In this document: positions 1-17,700 of the stretch, piece by piece
How the letters are laid out: the number at the start of each line of letters is the position of its first letter
How positions within the stretch are numbered: position 1 is the stretch's first letter
Assembly: GCF_002775205.1 (NCBI RefSeq)
Contig: NC_036445.1
Span: 28,569,953 to 28,633,952 of the forward strand
DNA length: 64,000 nucleotides
Direction: 5' to 3'
Origin: Xiphophorus maculatus
Lineage: Eukaryota; Chordata; Actinopteri; Cyprinodontiformes; Poeciliidae
Program-made: the position numbers and the translations under genes
The notes under the pieces: model-generated
Told to the model about the DNA's origin: nothing
The model's input: the letters and a program-made list of their open reading frames with translations, nothing else
The model's database searches: none

Positions 1-4999
<4,999 letters not shown>

Positions 5000-5216
5000 T
5001 GTTTCAAAATATAGGTTTTTTTTTTTTTAAATGCTTAAAATAAATTCTTCCGCCTGAAAAGTTTTTGTTTGTTTGTTTGTTTAAGTTTTAGATTGCTAAA
5101 AATAAAAAAAATAAAAAACAAAAAAATGAAGAAGCCTGACCGCAGAGGCTGGTCGCAGACAGCTGGAGAGATGCTGCTGAATATTTTATGATAATAACAA
5201 ACAGAGGGCTCTTTAG

Positions 5217-5352
5217 ATTGGCTGGGGCCTCGCTCCGTCTGCTGCTCCGCTCGGCCCTCCAATCAGGACCGGCGTCAAGGTGAGCAGAGCTCGCGCTATG
5301 CCCTGATTGGACGGCGGGGACACCACCGAGTGTCCTCTGGCTCGCTGATTGG
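5217..5352 (-). promoter_or_regulatory. sqle promoter region with four CCAAT (NF-Y) boxes
   Basis: This GC-rich stretch lies 218-353 bp upstream of the sqle start codon. It holds four CCAAT boxes within 136 bp: ATTGG at 5217-5221, CCAAT at 5259-5263, ATTGG at 5306-5310 and ATTGG at 5348-5352. Three of the four read CCAAT on the minus strand, the gene's strand. Sterol-responsive promoters typically pair NF-Y with SREBP-2. I could not find a convincing sterol response element, so the sterol link is inferred from the gene. The transcription start is probably between the boxes and 5000. Confidence 0.6.
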
Positions 5353-7068
5353 ACAACCGCGGAGCAGGTTGGTAGTATGATGTGATGTCAATGGAAGGTG
5401 CGTGTTTTATTTCGTCTTTTTTTTTTTTTTTTTTGTCCTGTTCCGAAAGCAGAAGTGACAAAAAAGATGTACTCTGTGAGATCTGACAGGATGGCTCACT
5501 CTTTGGGTAAACCCAGAATGCGGTAACGTAAACATATGACTCAGGAAAAAGCGCAGAGTGAGAGCTCTTCCTGAATTTCTTTCTATGAGCTAGCTCAGCC
5601 TGACAATGTTGGAAATATTGTATATCTACATTATTTCTCGTAAAATGTTGACTAAATAATTGTATGACGTTGTTGAGGGAAAGTGTAACAAAAATGCCAA
5701 ACAATAAAAATATCTCTTGTAGTGACATGAGTTCAAGTTTTGACCTGTGACCTGTTTAAATTTGGACAAATTGACTTCCTTCTTCATGAAAATGATGTAA
5801 TCGTAAATCTCTTACCGTTTATACAGAGACGCGTTTGAAACATGAACTGGAGATAATTTCTTGATTCTTTAGTTTTTCAGGGACAGGCGGAGACTTGACT
5901 TCCAATGTGGAGAAGATTTCACTCTGAGTTGGTGAAGCTCTCTGGATCACTTGTTCAATTTTACAAAAATACAAAGAAACTGTAGCACGAACAACTTATG
6001 ATAATTTCAACAGTTTTTTTTTTTTGCTTGGATGTTCCTTAATACAGGAATGATAACAGCGTATGAAGACTTTTGCAAGGCTCTGTAAAAATCTTCAGTG
6101 TCTGATAATCAAGGCTTTAGGTTTACCTTGACCTCAGTGGCCAACATCAATTTGAACTAAAATATGACACGACTGTATCAAAGTTGAACTGTAACTCCTA
6201 ATGGAAATGATCAGTTATTCAATCTGTGACCAACATTTTAACATTTGTTAGCAATGCTTGCTAATCAGCAGGACAAACCGCACCAGTGTTAACATATCTT
6301 TGATTCTGGCCTTGGCAGAAATAAAACCGTTTCCACACAGAAAAAGACACAGAGACTTTCTGCTGGATGTGTGTCTGAATGAAGCGGTCAGCAGACAAGA
6401 TTCACTTTGCTTCAAAGGTTTTCTATTTCATATCAAGGTCACACTAATGTGTCCCACTTAGTTCTCCATGGCAAATTCCAGACTATTCACCTGAAAATAA
6501 ACGGAAACAAAAACTCTAGGGCAGAGGAGATGTTTGTTTTAAGTTTCTGAAGCTGCAGTAGAATCAGATGTGACAAGATTCCTGTTAGACTTTCTAATAG
6601 TGACGAATCCATCCATCCATCTAAAGCTGCTTTTCACTGCAGGGTCAGGTGGAGGCTGGTATCCGTCTCCAGCAGTCACTGGGTGAGAGGTGTTGTAAAA
6701 AAAAGTTAACCGTTTTATTTTTTGGAGTGTAGGAGGAAGGCGGATTACCGGATGAGAACCGTTGCATGTGGTGCTAACTGCACCGCCTTGTATGTTTATG
6801 TTCATCCTACCGTAAAACATCCAGTAACCCAACAAGACAGGATTAACAGGAAATAGAAAGAAAACAACACAACAGAAATTATGATGCCTGCAGAAATCCA
6901 ACCTGAGACACTTCATTTAAACATCTTCAGTTATATTAAAAAATAAGGTAAAGTCTCCCTGAGGATGTTTTACAGTTCAAATATTTCTCCATGACTCCAG
7001 AAGCCAGCAGTAGAAGCTTCTTTACTCCAGTATAGACAGCTTATTAATGAACCTCTGTGTTCCACACC

Positions 7069-7098
7069 TACCTATTATTATTATTATTATTATTATTT
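7069..7098. repeat. (ATT)n microsatellite
   Basis: About ten ATT units followed by further AT-rich sequence. Confidence 0.85.
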
Positions 7099-7119
7099 TT
7101 ATTTTATTATCTTTGAAAC

Positions 7120-7500
7120 CAGAGTTGGGTATTTACGTTTACTTGAGTAACTTTTTGTTTGTTTCTTCAAAAATGAACTTTTAGGATCAGTTTTACTACA
7201 CTGTACTTTTTACTTTTAATTTTATTAAATTATTTTATTTTATTATGAAGTATCGCTACTCTTCCTTGATGAGCATTTCTGGATCATCTACCCACTGAGA
7301 GTAACGTCACTGAATGAACAACAAACGTGAATTAACCAAACGCATGCAGTTTTTGTTGAAGTTTTAATTTTTAAATAAATTGATTTGGAAAAGTGTTATG
7401 CTATGTAATTATGCTATTTACATGAATTATTTTCGTTTTGGACTTTAGACTACCAAAACTTTCACGGAGCTTTATAAAAGCTGCGCAGTTCGCTCATCAA
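7120..7500 (+). repeat. hAT-like dispersed repeat (family H), copy 1
   Basis: Begins AGAGTTGGGTA..TACTTGAGTAAC and shares long blocks with 11140-11660 (ACTGTACTTTTTACTTTTA, CTACCCACTG, GCATGCAGTTTTTG). The superfamily is inferred from the terminal wording common in fish genomes. Confidence 0.45.
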
Positions 7501-7687
7501 ACACAAGGTGTCACTGTTTCCTTTTGAAAGTTTTGTTTTGCTCTGTCGCCTGAATCACGTGACTATTTTCTATGCGATGAAAACTGCTGTGGTCTCACAA
7601 ACCCCCTCAAGTTTCACGCTGTAGTAGAAGAAGAATATCCAAAACTCACGTGTTACACACCTTACACTCTGCTGCTTCAGTGTTTGA

Positions 7688-7690
7688 TTT

Positions 7691-7742
<52 letters not shown>
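7688..7742. repeat. poly(A)/(TA)n microsatellite
   Basis: A run of about 15 A followed by about 18 TA units. Confidence 0.9.
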
Positions 7743-7746
<4 letters not shown>

Positions 7747-8101
7747 CCCAGCTTATAGAATTTGTTTTATATTATTTTTTTTTTCTTTTTACTGATTTCA
7801 GCCTTTGCTCCTCACAGTTCTAATGGGTTCAGTTTATAGTTTGTTAAACCACTTGATTCATTCAAAAGAGAAATAAAACAGTTTTTTCATTCAGTCATGT
7901 TACTATGATGAACATTAAAGTATTTTGTAGGAAGCTCACAGAAGTAGATCACAATTAGAACATGGGAGAAAAAATATGTTGTTTATAAAGATTTTTACAA
8001 ATGAAAATCTGAAAAACGTCGCCCTCTTTTAGAATGATGACCTAAGTTAAAGTCAGGTGTCACCTCGTCTACAAACACAGATGTTCTGTGAAAGCCTTTC
8101 A

Positions 8102-8131
8102 TACGGTAACTAAGGTTCATTAGTTACCGTA
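8102..8131. repeat. perfect 12-bp inverted repeat
   Basis: TACGGTAACTAA and its exact complement are separated by a 6-base loop (GGTTCA). No poly-T follows, so there is no reason to call a terminator. Confidence 0.7.
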
Positions 8132-8304
8132 GACCAAACAGAGTCATAAAGACCGAGGATAAAATCTGCTTACAGCAGCTTATGTCATAAAATAATATAC
8201 AGAGCTTTGTTTGGAGCTCTGTTCGTTCCATCTGCTGGTTTTAGGAAGTATGAGACCTACATGAAAATGGAGCTTTGATTAAACGTAATAAATCGGAGCA
8301 TATC

Positions 8305-8490
8305 TGTGTTTTAGAATGGCCTAGTCAAAGCCCAGACCTAGCTAAAACAGAGAATCTGTGGCTAGCTTTAAAAATGCATTTTCCCAAATGCTCTTCATCC
8401 AGTCTGAGATCAGGTTAATGTGCAGAGCAATTGGCTAAATTTCAACCTGTAGACGTGCAAAAGCTGAAGACGACTATTAGGTTAATTGAT
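8305..8490 (+). mobile_element. Tc1-like transposase remnant
   Basis: DNA wording of a common fish Tc1 element: AGAATGGCC.AGTCAAAG.CCAGACCTA, then GAGAATCTGTGGC, corresponding to the SPDLNPIEN.W catalytic region. Broken by substitutions and lacking both ends. Confidence 0.6.
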
Positions 8491-8509
8491 CGCTATAAAT
8501 GTCCCTGTA

Positions 8510-8511
<2 letters not shown>

Positions 8512-8541
<30 letters not shown>
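8512..8541. repeat. (TG)n microsatellite
   Basis: About 15 TG units. Confidence 0.9.
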
Positions 8542-8543
<2 letters not shown>

Positions 8544-9116
8544 CATGTGTTCACGATTGAGCTGATCAGATTTCTTGTCCCAGCTCATAAATACTAAAAA
8601 CAAACCCAGGAAGTAAATCTGTTGAAGGCGTTTCCATTTCCTCTGCTGTTGTGAGAAACAAACCATCAGATCCAACTTTCAGGTTTTTGTTATTTGTAAT
8701 GGTGCATTTAGAAAACGCTGAAACATCAACAGAAAAAGTAGAAATGACAGAACAGACAGACAGATAAATCATAAATATTAAATTAACATGTTTTTGCAAA
8801 GTACAGGTTTTATATTACAGCCTTTGGTCTGGATCATGTCAGGTGGAAACGCCCCTAAAGTCCTGCTTATTACATCTCATCTCCACAGACTTACACCATT
8901 TGCCTTCACACATTAATAAAGAACATTTTTATATCACCTAAAACTTCTCCCATGATTACAACTGCAGTCTTTTTTTTGCATAATAAATCAGCAGAATGGA
9001 AGGCAAAACGAAACGGACCGAGCACCTGGCACTGCAGAGGCACCTGAGCCCTTAACGCCTCTGGTTTGGCATCGTTGATGTTTGGCACATGAGGGTGGCT
9101 TTGCACTTTCAACTGG

Positions 9117-9154
9117 ATGTGTGTGGGTGTGTGTGCGTGTGTGTGTGTGTGTGT
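9117..9154. repeat. (GT)n microsatellite
   Basis: About 19 GT units with two interruptions, downstream of the rnf144b stop codon. Confidence 0.85.
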
Positions 9155-9300
9155 ACAGAGGAGCGTTGCAGAAAGAAAAAAAAATAAAAAGAGCCCTGTG
9201 CAGGAAAACATTCGAGTCCCAGGCGTCCAGTTCCAGGCTGCCACGGTAACCGCTGCATGGCGACGGACTTACATTCCACATATTTACACAGAAACAGTGA

Positions 9301-9306
9301 TTTATT
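9301..9306 (-). terminator. probable rnf144b poly(A) signal
   Basis: AATAAA on the minus strand lies about 160 nt downstream of the rnf144b stop codon. It predicts a short 3' UTR ending near 9280. No transcript evidence is available, and other AATAAA sites occur further downstream. Confidence 0.45.
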
Positions 9307-9463
9307 TATGAAGGCGGCCCGCTGAAGGCTCCACAGCCTTTAGAGAAAAAAATAAAAAATAAAATAAAAGTTTGTTTCCAAAGTTCTTCCAGCAGTTTCC
9401 ACCTTCTGGTGTTATTGAGGCCAGTGGAGTCATCCCGGTTCAGGCACATGGGGGCTGAAGCTG

Positions 9464-11683
9464 CTATGAGGATGAGGAGGAGGGGGGCTCTGGGAGGCTG
9501 GAGTCTCTCTTCCTCTTCTTCTTCTTCTGCTTCCTGCTGCAGGGTTTGCACATGCAGCACAGGATGCAGGGCGACGCCAGCAGGAGGAGCGGAGACGTCA
9601 CCAGGACGATGATGCTGACCCCCACCAGGATGCCCACCACCTGGTCCACAAAGACAAGCTGGTATGAAACATGCATTAAGCCAGGGGTGACCAAAGTGCG
9701 GCACGGGGGCCGCTCATGGACCTCTGAAGGATTTTTTGTGGCCCTTGACCACAGTTCTATATTAAAGCAAATCTGGACTGCAAGTGCAGGTGGTTGATGC
9801 AGATTTATTTGATTTTGTCTTTTAGGTGATATTTTCTCAGAAAAGAAAAATTCTTAAAGGGGCAGAACTATGTATTTTCCAGGCACACAGTGTCTGGAAA
9901 ATACATTTTATAGCACAATCAGGTAGCTATGTAGTTATAAAAATGCTGAATACATCAAATATAACTTAAAAGAAATCTGACTCCTTGTTTTAGCACCTTG
10001 AAATTGGGTCTGTGTCACTTCTCAGCAAGTTGCTGCCTTAACACGCCACCTAATTAAACATGTAACCATGAGCATAATGTAACAGCTTAGAGGCTAAGAC
10101 ATTGAGACTGAGGCAGGTGTTACTTTTTAATCAGGACAGAGTAGTCTACTAGCATGTTTATGTGTCAGAATGGTCCAGTCAAAGTCCAGACCTAAACCCA
10201 ATTCAACTTCTGAGGATAAATGTAAAAAATATATTCATAGATGTTTTCCATACAATATGGGCTTCACTTATTTTAGATCCAAAATTGGCTCTAAAAAAAG
10301 AAGAAGCATGCCACACTTTTCAGATTTTATTTTGTTAAAATATGTTCATACTGGTATATAAATTTCCTTTTAACATCACATTTATCTTCTACTTTGTCAC
10401 ATAAGAATCTAATAAAATATACTGGAGTTTGTGACAAAACATGAGAAAGCTCATGTTGACGTCTCCTGTAACAAAGCTGGAGGTTGGAAAAATATCACAT
10501 ATCTGCATATTCTCAGCGTTCTGGTCATCTGGGTCATCATCGGACTTGCGTCTAAATTTAGAGCATGTTGAATAAACACAGCAGCCCGCATGTCGAAGCA
10601 AAAACGTGTACGGGCAAAACAACAGAGCTCAGAGCTGAAGGGAGTTTAGAGCGGAGAGCGGGACGCAGGCGTCCTGTTCACCGCAGGACGGAGTTTGGAC
10701 GCTTGCATAGGAACGTAGGACCTGATGGACGAGGGCCGAGAGCTGTGCTTCTTTGGCTCCAAAATAAAGAGAACTGCGTCATGGAAATTTTACTGTTCTG
10801 TTTCAATTTCTGTGGTGAGAACTTGTCTCTGACAGAGAGCGGAAATGAACTCTATAAAAGCTGAAGAAGGCTTATGATTCCAGGCTCAGAACCTGGGCGG
10901 CTCACACTCCTGCCTCTGAAGGCTAATCCGTCCTAACATTGAAATGGAGGAAACACAATGTGAGCTCACCTGCGTCCGGTTCCACATTACAGAGGCCCTG
11001 GAGTGTCCCAGCTTGTTTCTGCAGGGGCCCTTATCGTAATGCCTCAGGAAGATGTCCCCCTGCAGGGAAACACGGGACGTAAGCTCCAGTTAGAGAAGAG
11101 TGTGTTCAGAGCCGTGCAGAGCTGGACAGGAACTAGTTACATTGACAGATTTACATCAGTACGTTCTTGGCAAAAATGGTCCTCTTACTACGCTGTACTT
11201 TTTACTTTTACTTAAGTAACTTTATTATGAAATATTGCTACTGATTTGAGTAAAATGTCTGGATTCTCCACCCACTGGAGTCACTTCACTGAAAGAAAAA
11301 CAAACTCGTTTTAATCAAAAATTCACCAGACACAAACACACGCCTGCAGTTTTTGCCAAGTTTCACAAGTTTTATATTGAAATCAATATGATTTGGAGAA
11401 ATGTTTCTTTTTCCTGATGTTGTTATTTTGCAATTGTATCATTTATATGAATTGTATTAATTTTGGTCTTTAAAATAGCACAGAACTCTATATTTTGCTC
11501 CGTCTGAGGATGATTTAAATATGAAATGATTCATGTGTTCATCAGTTTGTACTCGAGTTTCCTTTTTACCAAATACTTTTTTTTAACTTTTACTTGAATA
11601 AAAACATGTTGCAGTAGTGCTACTTTTACTCGGGCCCAATCTTTGGGTACTCTACCCACCTCTGGAAAGCATGTCAGCAATTG

Positions 11684-11720
<37 letters not shown>

Positions 11721-14700
11721 GCCACTCACATCCAGATTCTGCAGGCAGTACCAGCAGAAGGTGTGCTTGCAGCTCTTGCAGAGCATCTGTGCACAGCCCT
11801 GGTTCCTCTCGATGTAAACGCCACACATGGGGCACTGCTTGATGGACGCCTCCGGGTCGCTGCGGAGAACGAGGCGGCGTCGGGCACACAGAGGACCGTT
11901 ATTGTCATAATTAATCAATTAACTGGATAACAGCAACAACAACAACAAAAGGCACATTCTGCATATTTTTTATCTAGCCACTGAAGTATATTAAAAATAC
12001 ATTAGATGATGCAAAAAAAAAAAAAACTCCCCAAAATATTTTGAATCCTTTTTAAAATAAAAACTGTATTTTGTTGCCTAACGTGCAGCAGCGGCTTTCT
12101 TTCAGTGAACGATTGATCAGTTGTAGTAAAGGATGAATCTGGAGCTAAAACAAACTTCTAAGGTCAACATGTGAAAATCTCAGGACTTTCTGCTGGACTG
12201 AACATCAACACAGCGTGTTTCTGAAACACTGATTAATAACTGATTAGCAAAAGTTGATGAATAGATTTTATTTTTTAATTTTTTTTTTTTCCAGAACGTG
12301 AACTGGGTGAAGCTAAAACGATCGCTTGAATTTTATGCAGAACATAATTACATCAAAAGATTTTTTTTTAATCTTAAATGCAAAATGGATATGTTTTTTT
12401 TAACGCTTTGGCTTAATTATCGCTCCAAATATGTTGTTCTTTCAGCAAATTCCCTTTTTTTGAGTCTGCATTCTCCAGTTAACGATGAATCGATCACTAA
12501 ATTAGTTCACAATAATGCCAATAATCGATTCACCACGATTAATCGGTATTCCGTTTTCGGAAACGTGGGGCTTTCTGCACTTCCGTGACAAAAGTGTGAA
12601 CTCTGGATTTCTGGAGGAGTCGGGACTCGCTCTGATTGTTCAGGACGGCGGCAGAATCAGGGAAGGACTTTCAGAGTCCGTCGCTCTGCCGGGTCGGCCA
12701 TTGTTCTGATTACTGTGGATTTAAAAGTTAAAGAGGAAGAAACCTGAGCAGTAGAGCTGTAAAGATATGGGACATAAAAGTAAAACAATGAGGGAGGGGA
12801 GAAACCATGCAGGGGGAATCTTTGGGATATTTTAAAAAATGTAGGAGTTTTACAACAAAGCTTCTAAGTGAAGTATGACATTGTTGAGCTAAACTCTGTG
12901 GGGGAATTTCCTTCACTTTCTTTATCTTCCTCAGCACTCGGCCTTCACTGCAGCCTCTAACTAACCCTGTGGCCTCCAGGCCTCCTCTTCCTCCTCCTCC
13001 TCCCTTTGGCACAGAGACAATGAAATTCCAGTTTAACTCAGTGGTTCCCTGATGACATCAGTCAGGTTGGCACAGCCATAGCAAGGCAGATTATGCAGCT
13101 GTACGCTAGCACACTGAAGGCTCTGCTGAGGAATACCAAGCTATTAATGCTGAGATAATAGATTTATTCAGCACAGGTCCCATCACTGGGCTCAAGGAAA
13201 AACAAATTATCTTTTTAACACTTTCAGTGTGCTGGATATAGCAGTCAGACTTAGCTTAAGTTGTTTTGCATAGACATGCCAACACACTTCACTTTTCGGA
13301 TTTTTCTTTTTCATAATCATGTAATCTCCCACCCATAAAAACACTGCAAATACACAAAATCTTACCAATTATTTTTGATCTAGTTTCTAGCGCAAATATC
13401 TCAGTACACTTGAAATTAGACAAAACTAACTTTCAAGTTACGTTTTCAGAAATACACAGAAGCTTTTATTAAGTCAATAATTCTTGAATGTAGGTAAAAT
13501 AGTACTAAATCATTGGCAGATTATTTCACTTATAACAGGATATTTCCTCATGCTATAAGTGAAATAATCTGGCTGTGGAACTAGACTAAGGAGTTCTTGA
13601 TCTAAATCAATCTCCTACGTCTGTATGTTAGTTTTGTCTTATTTCCAGCATCCTGAGATATTTGCACTAGAACAAGATATAAAAAAAATATTTAGTAAGA
13701 TTTCATGGTTTTTTGCACAAAATCTTTTTTGCTGATAAATGTCACCAGTTTTTTTCTATTAATGATATTAATGTCTGTGTGTGTTTTGGTTTGTCCACTT
13801 TCAATGTTGTTTGTCAAAATGTTACGTACTTCACAGATAATCTTGCTGCTATCCCAGAGACGTAGTTTACATGTACAAAACACATTTTCAGTGAATGTTT
13901 CTTTTCTTATTAAAAAGAAAAATAGACATCTGAAAAGTGGGGAGTGCATTGGCATTTCTATGCAGAATAATTTAAAGCTCAGTCACCGAAAGCATTAAAA
14001 GCATCATTTGTTATTTATCAAGATATTTGGGCTAGGAACTAGATTCAAAATAATTACTTGTGTTTTTGCAGTGAACACGTTAAAGTATGTGATTGTAACA
14101 TGACTAAATGTGAAAAAGTTTAGAGGAAGGAAAAACATTGGCAAGGTGCTGGGACGTTTTGAAACTTCTTCTATGAGCAGCTGAAACCAAACCAAGTGAC
14201 TGACCTGCTTTCAGGAGACAGTGGGGGTAGCATCATGGGCTGGCCCTCGGGGCAGGTGTGGCCCTCCAGCCAGGGGCCTCTGCAGCTGGAGCAGAAAACA
14301 ATGTGACAGGCGGGGCAGGCCACGGCGCCGGGCCGGCCCTCGGTGGTCGCCTGCACACTGCACACTGCCTGACATTCAAGCACCGGGCACCACGCTTTGC
14401 TGGGGTCCAGCTTCACACCTGCAGAAACACACGGACAGGAACATAACATGCATAATACACAGAATCAAAAATTCTTTAACATTTTCATCCCCTGTCTTGT
14501 TTCCAAACACATTAACTCAGCTACAGGACGAGCTGCCGCTGTATTTTCTAAATAAATGCAGAACCCAGGAAAAACATGGAGAAAACTGTGGAGACTGCAA
14601 AGAAAGAAACAAAAATCTAAAATAAGAATCACTGAGACTAATATTTGGAGTTGGCATGGCTGCATTCAAATAAAACCTATTTGTAGGGTTCTGTCAGGTT

Positions 14701-17700
14701 TGATGTGTCTAACCTGTAATTGCTGCTAACGCATTCTTTATTCAAAAAAAGGGATCTGATCATCCTGTCCAGGCAACTTTAAAACATTCACAAAATGAAC
14801 CAGAGGATTTATCAACCTGAGTGAACTTTAAAGGGTGAATAATCTGTTTTTCATGCGAAGCTGCAGATTTAAACCTGACAGTGAACACCCAGCAGCGCTG
14901 GACTTCGTCTTCAGTTGTATTCTGTAATCTCGGAGGATTACGTCAGTGTAAATAAATACTCCTGTTAGATAGTTTTGATTGCTTAGCAGTTACAAGTAAC
15001 AATGGATAAACAAAGCTTCAGTTTAGCAGCTCCTGTTTAATACAGCGGTGCTATAGAGCTACACAAACACATTAGCGTTCCCATGCTAGCAACTGTTTCC
15101 TGGACTATAAAACTGAGCAGTTCCCCCATATTTCATTTTTTTTGTTGATGTATGAAGTTATAAGACAGGGTTAGACCAGGTGGAATAAATTTGGAACGTA
15201 TTAATTTATTAATGTAAATGTGCCAGAATTAGCTAAAATGATATTTTTCAGCTGTTGCCTCTGGACAAAGAGCATTTTGTCTTTCTAAAATCAAAGTTCA
15301 TACAAAAGAAGTTTATAGTCACTTAATCTTTTAATTTGAATCTGGATGATCTTTCTATAAAGCAAAACTATATCTAAGCTGATGAATTCAACATTGTTTG
15401 CTAGCAGAAGCTAGTCGGAGGTAGTGCTAGCTATGGTGTCCAGTGTAATATTCTGTTAAACCTTAAATAGAAAGTAGTAATCAGAACCTAACACTTCTTT
15501 CTATTTTGCAGACAAAGTGTTAGATGTTTTGAGGGAAGTAAAATATTTATTAAGATATTAAAATAAATGGTCTATAATGACGATAATATACAGCAGTATA
15601 TTGTAAGTATCAGCTAATATGATGGTGCATTTACAGCCATATTTAATAAATGATATACTTTCAGATGAGACTCTTTTGTCAGAGTAAAAATACCTTCAAC
15701 CTAATCCCTGCGAAAACAAAAAATCGTGTCGAAATTTTTACTTAGTTTCTTCTGTTTGGTCATTTAAAAACTTTTTGTCCAGTTCTGAATGACAAAACTA
15801 ACTTACATGCAACTTCTCAACAAGATATAGTAGCTTATTTTAAGTAAATAATTCTTAAATATTGATAAGTACTAGTTCCACAGGCAGAAATTTCACTAAC
15901 AAGATTTTTACACGTTTTTGTCCATGTTATCAATGAAGAAAGTGTACTAAGATATTTGCACTAGAAGACTTTGTAAGATGTGACATTAAACATACTTCTC
16001 ATCCAGAGCACATTTATGTATACATTTTTTTATTGGTCTGATATAATATTCAAGTTCTTAATGTGACTTCATTACTTGTAAGTGGAAAATCATCATAATT
16101 AAGGCAAACATCCATTTGTGTGTAAGTAAGCTATATAATGCATTTCATTTAATGATGAGATGTGTGAAATAAATTAGACTTTTCAATAATATCTTTCAGT
16201 TATTACTTCAAGTATTTTTCAGGCTTTTGGAAACTCCGGAACATGTTGTTGTTTTATAATAGCTGTGAAATTCATCACATTTTATCTTTTGCATTTTAGT
16301 TTTGTGCGTTTCTTTCACCATATGGAGCAGCGAATATCTGGAAGAAATGGTAAAATATTGAAAGAGAATAAGAATAATGCTAACATTCTTAAAGGTGTGT
16401 GAAGTGACAGTTCAATTGGGCTAAAAACGCTTAGCACATTATCAGTGTTACAATATTCACAATTACAATAAAAGTGCAGCTATAAGATGAGACGTAAGAA
16501 GCAAAACTGGAGGTAACCGAGAACAAAACAAAATCACATTATTCTTTTGAATATAATTTCAGAAGAAAACTATGTAAGCCACATGATCACATGTGCATTA
16601 AAAAATGCAGTAAGAATATTTGAACGTCAGTTTGTACTTTCACTATGAACCATGACGAAGGGAGTCGTTGCAGCCAAGCAGCACAGCGGTCAGTACTTTG
16701 ACCTTTGTCTCACTTCCAATAATTTGAGTCTCATGATCCGCAGCAAGAGTAAACAATCCCAGTGATTGGCTCCACGGCGTACTGTTACCGTACAGCTGGG
16801 AAGGAGCAAAATACACCTTCATAACAAACTGTTGTTGGCTTGCAAATCATAAATGTCAGCAGAAAGTTATGTGAACAGTCTCACTTCTCAAAGAAGTTCA
16901 CAGAATGGGCAAAATTATTATTGTTATTTATTTATTTTTATTTATTTATAATTTGTTTTACAAAACTGCACAACGATGAAATAAAATGTTAAAATGACTG
17001 CATGTTTATGTTCTGGCATTTTAATGGAACTCAGGGTAATACAGTTATTTCTTAAAAAAAAAACAAAAAAAAAACAGCACACTGTGCAGTAATAATAATA
17101 ATGTAGTTCTAATGTTATTTTGGGCTTCTAGAAGCATCTAGGATGTGGCAGTACTCACCTCTCTCAAACTTCAGGCGCTGGTACAGCTCCACCTGATACG
17201 GAGCTGCTAAACTGGCGACCTGCAATCACAGAGAGAGAGAGACCCGAGTCACACACCCAACACACACAGGTGTTTAGATCCAGGTGTTTTTCAGATCCAT
17301 TCTGTGCTGGGCTGCATTTGCCACTAAATGCATTTTGTATTAACTTGTTAATATTCATGTATGAATATGCTACTTGTTGCTGTGGTTCTGTTTGTTTGTT
17401 TCTCTCTCTTTCTCCAACTGTAGAAGCCAATTTCTACAAACTAATGTTCCCTCCCTTGTTTCTATCCTCTCCTCTAATCTCCTTTCCCTGGAAACCTTTT
17501 CCCCACCTTTACATTTGAAATAAACCCAAAACAATTTCTAATAAATATCATATAGACATGTTATGTTGTGACGTTGCAAAAACAAGATCCCGCCCCCCAC
17601 CGTCCTGAAATAATTTTTTCTTCTTCTGTGGTTTTTAAATAATTTTGACAACTAAAGCACAAATACTCAAAGCTAAAGTGATGTGTGTGTTTTTTTTGTT

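Larger units (their letters stand above)
5360..9300. other. sqle-rnf144b intergenic region
   Basis: No gene supported. It holds a palindromic hairpin, microsatellites, an hAT-type fragment (7120-7500) and a Tc1 remnant (8305-8490), each listed separately. The rest is AT-rich single-copy-looking DNA. Confidence 0.5.

Noticed and set aside
5213-5728. 171-codon open frame on the minus strand
   Set aside because: It spans the CCAAT-rich sqle promoter, contains a low-complexity lysine run from poly-T, and resembles nothing known.
8102-8131. Hairpin read as a transcription terminator
   Set aside because: Intrinsic terminators are bacterial. There is no U tract and the context is vertebrate.
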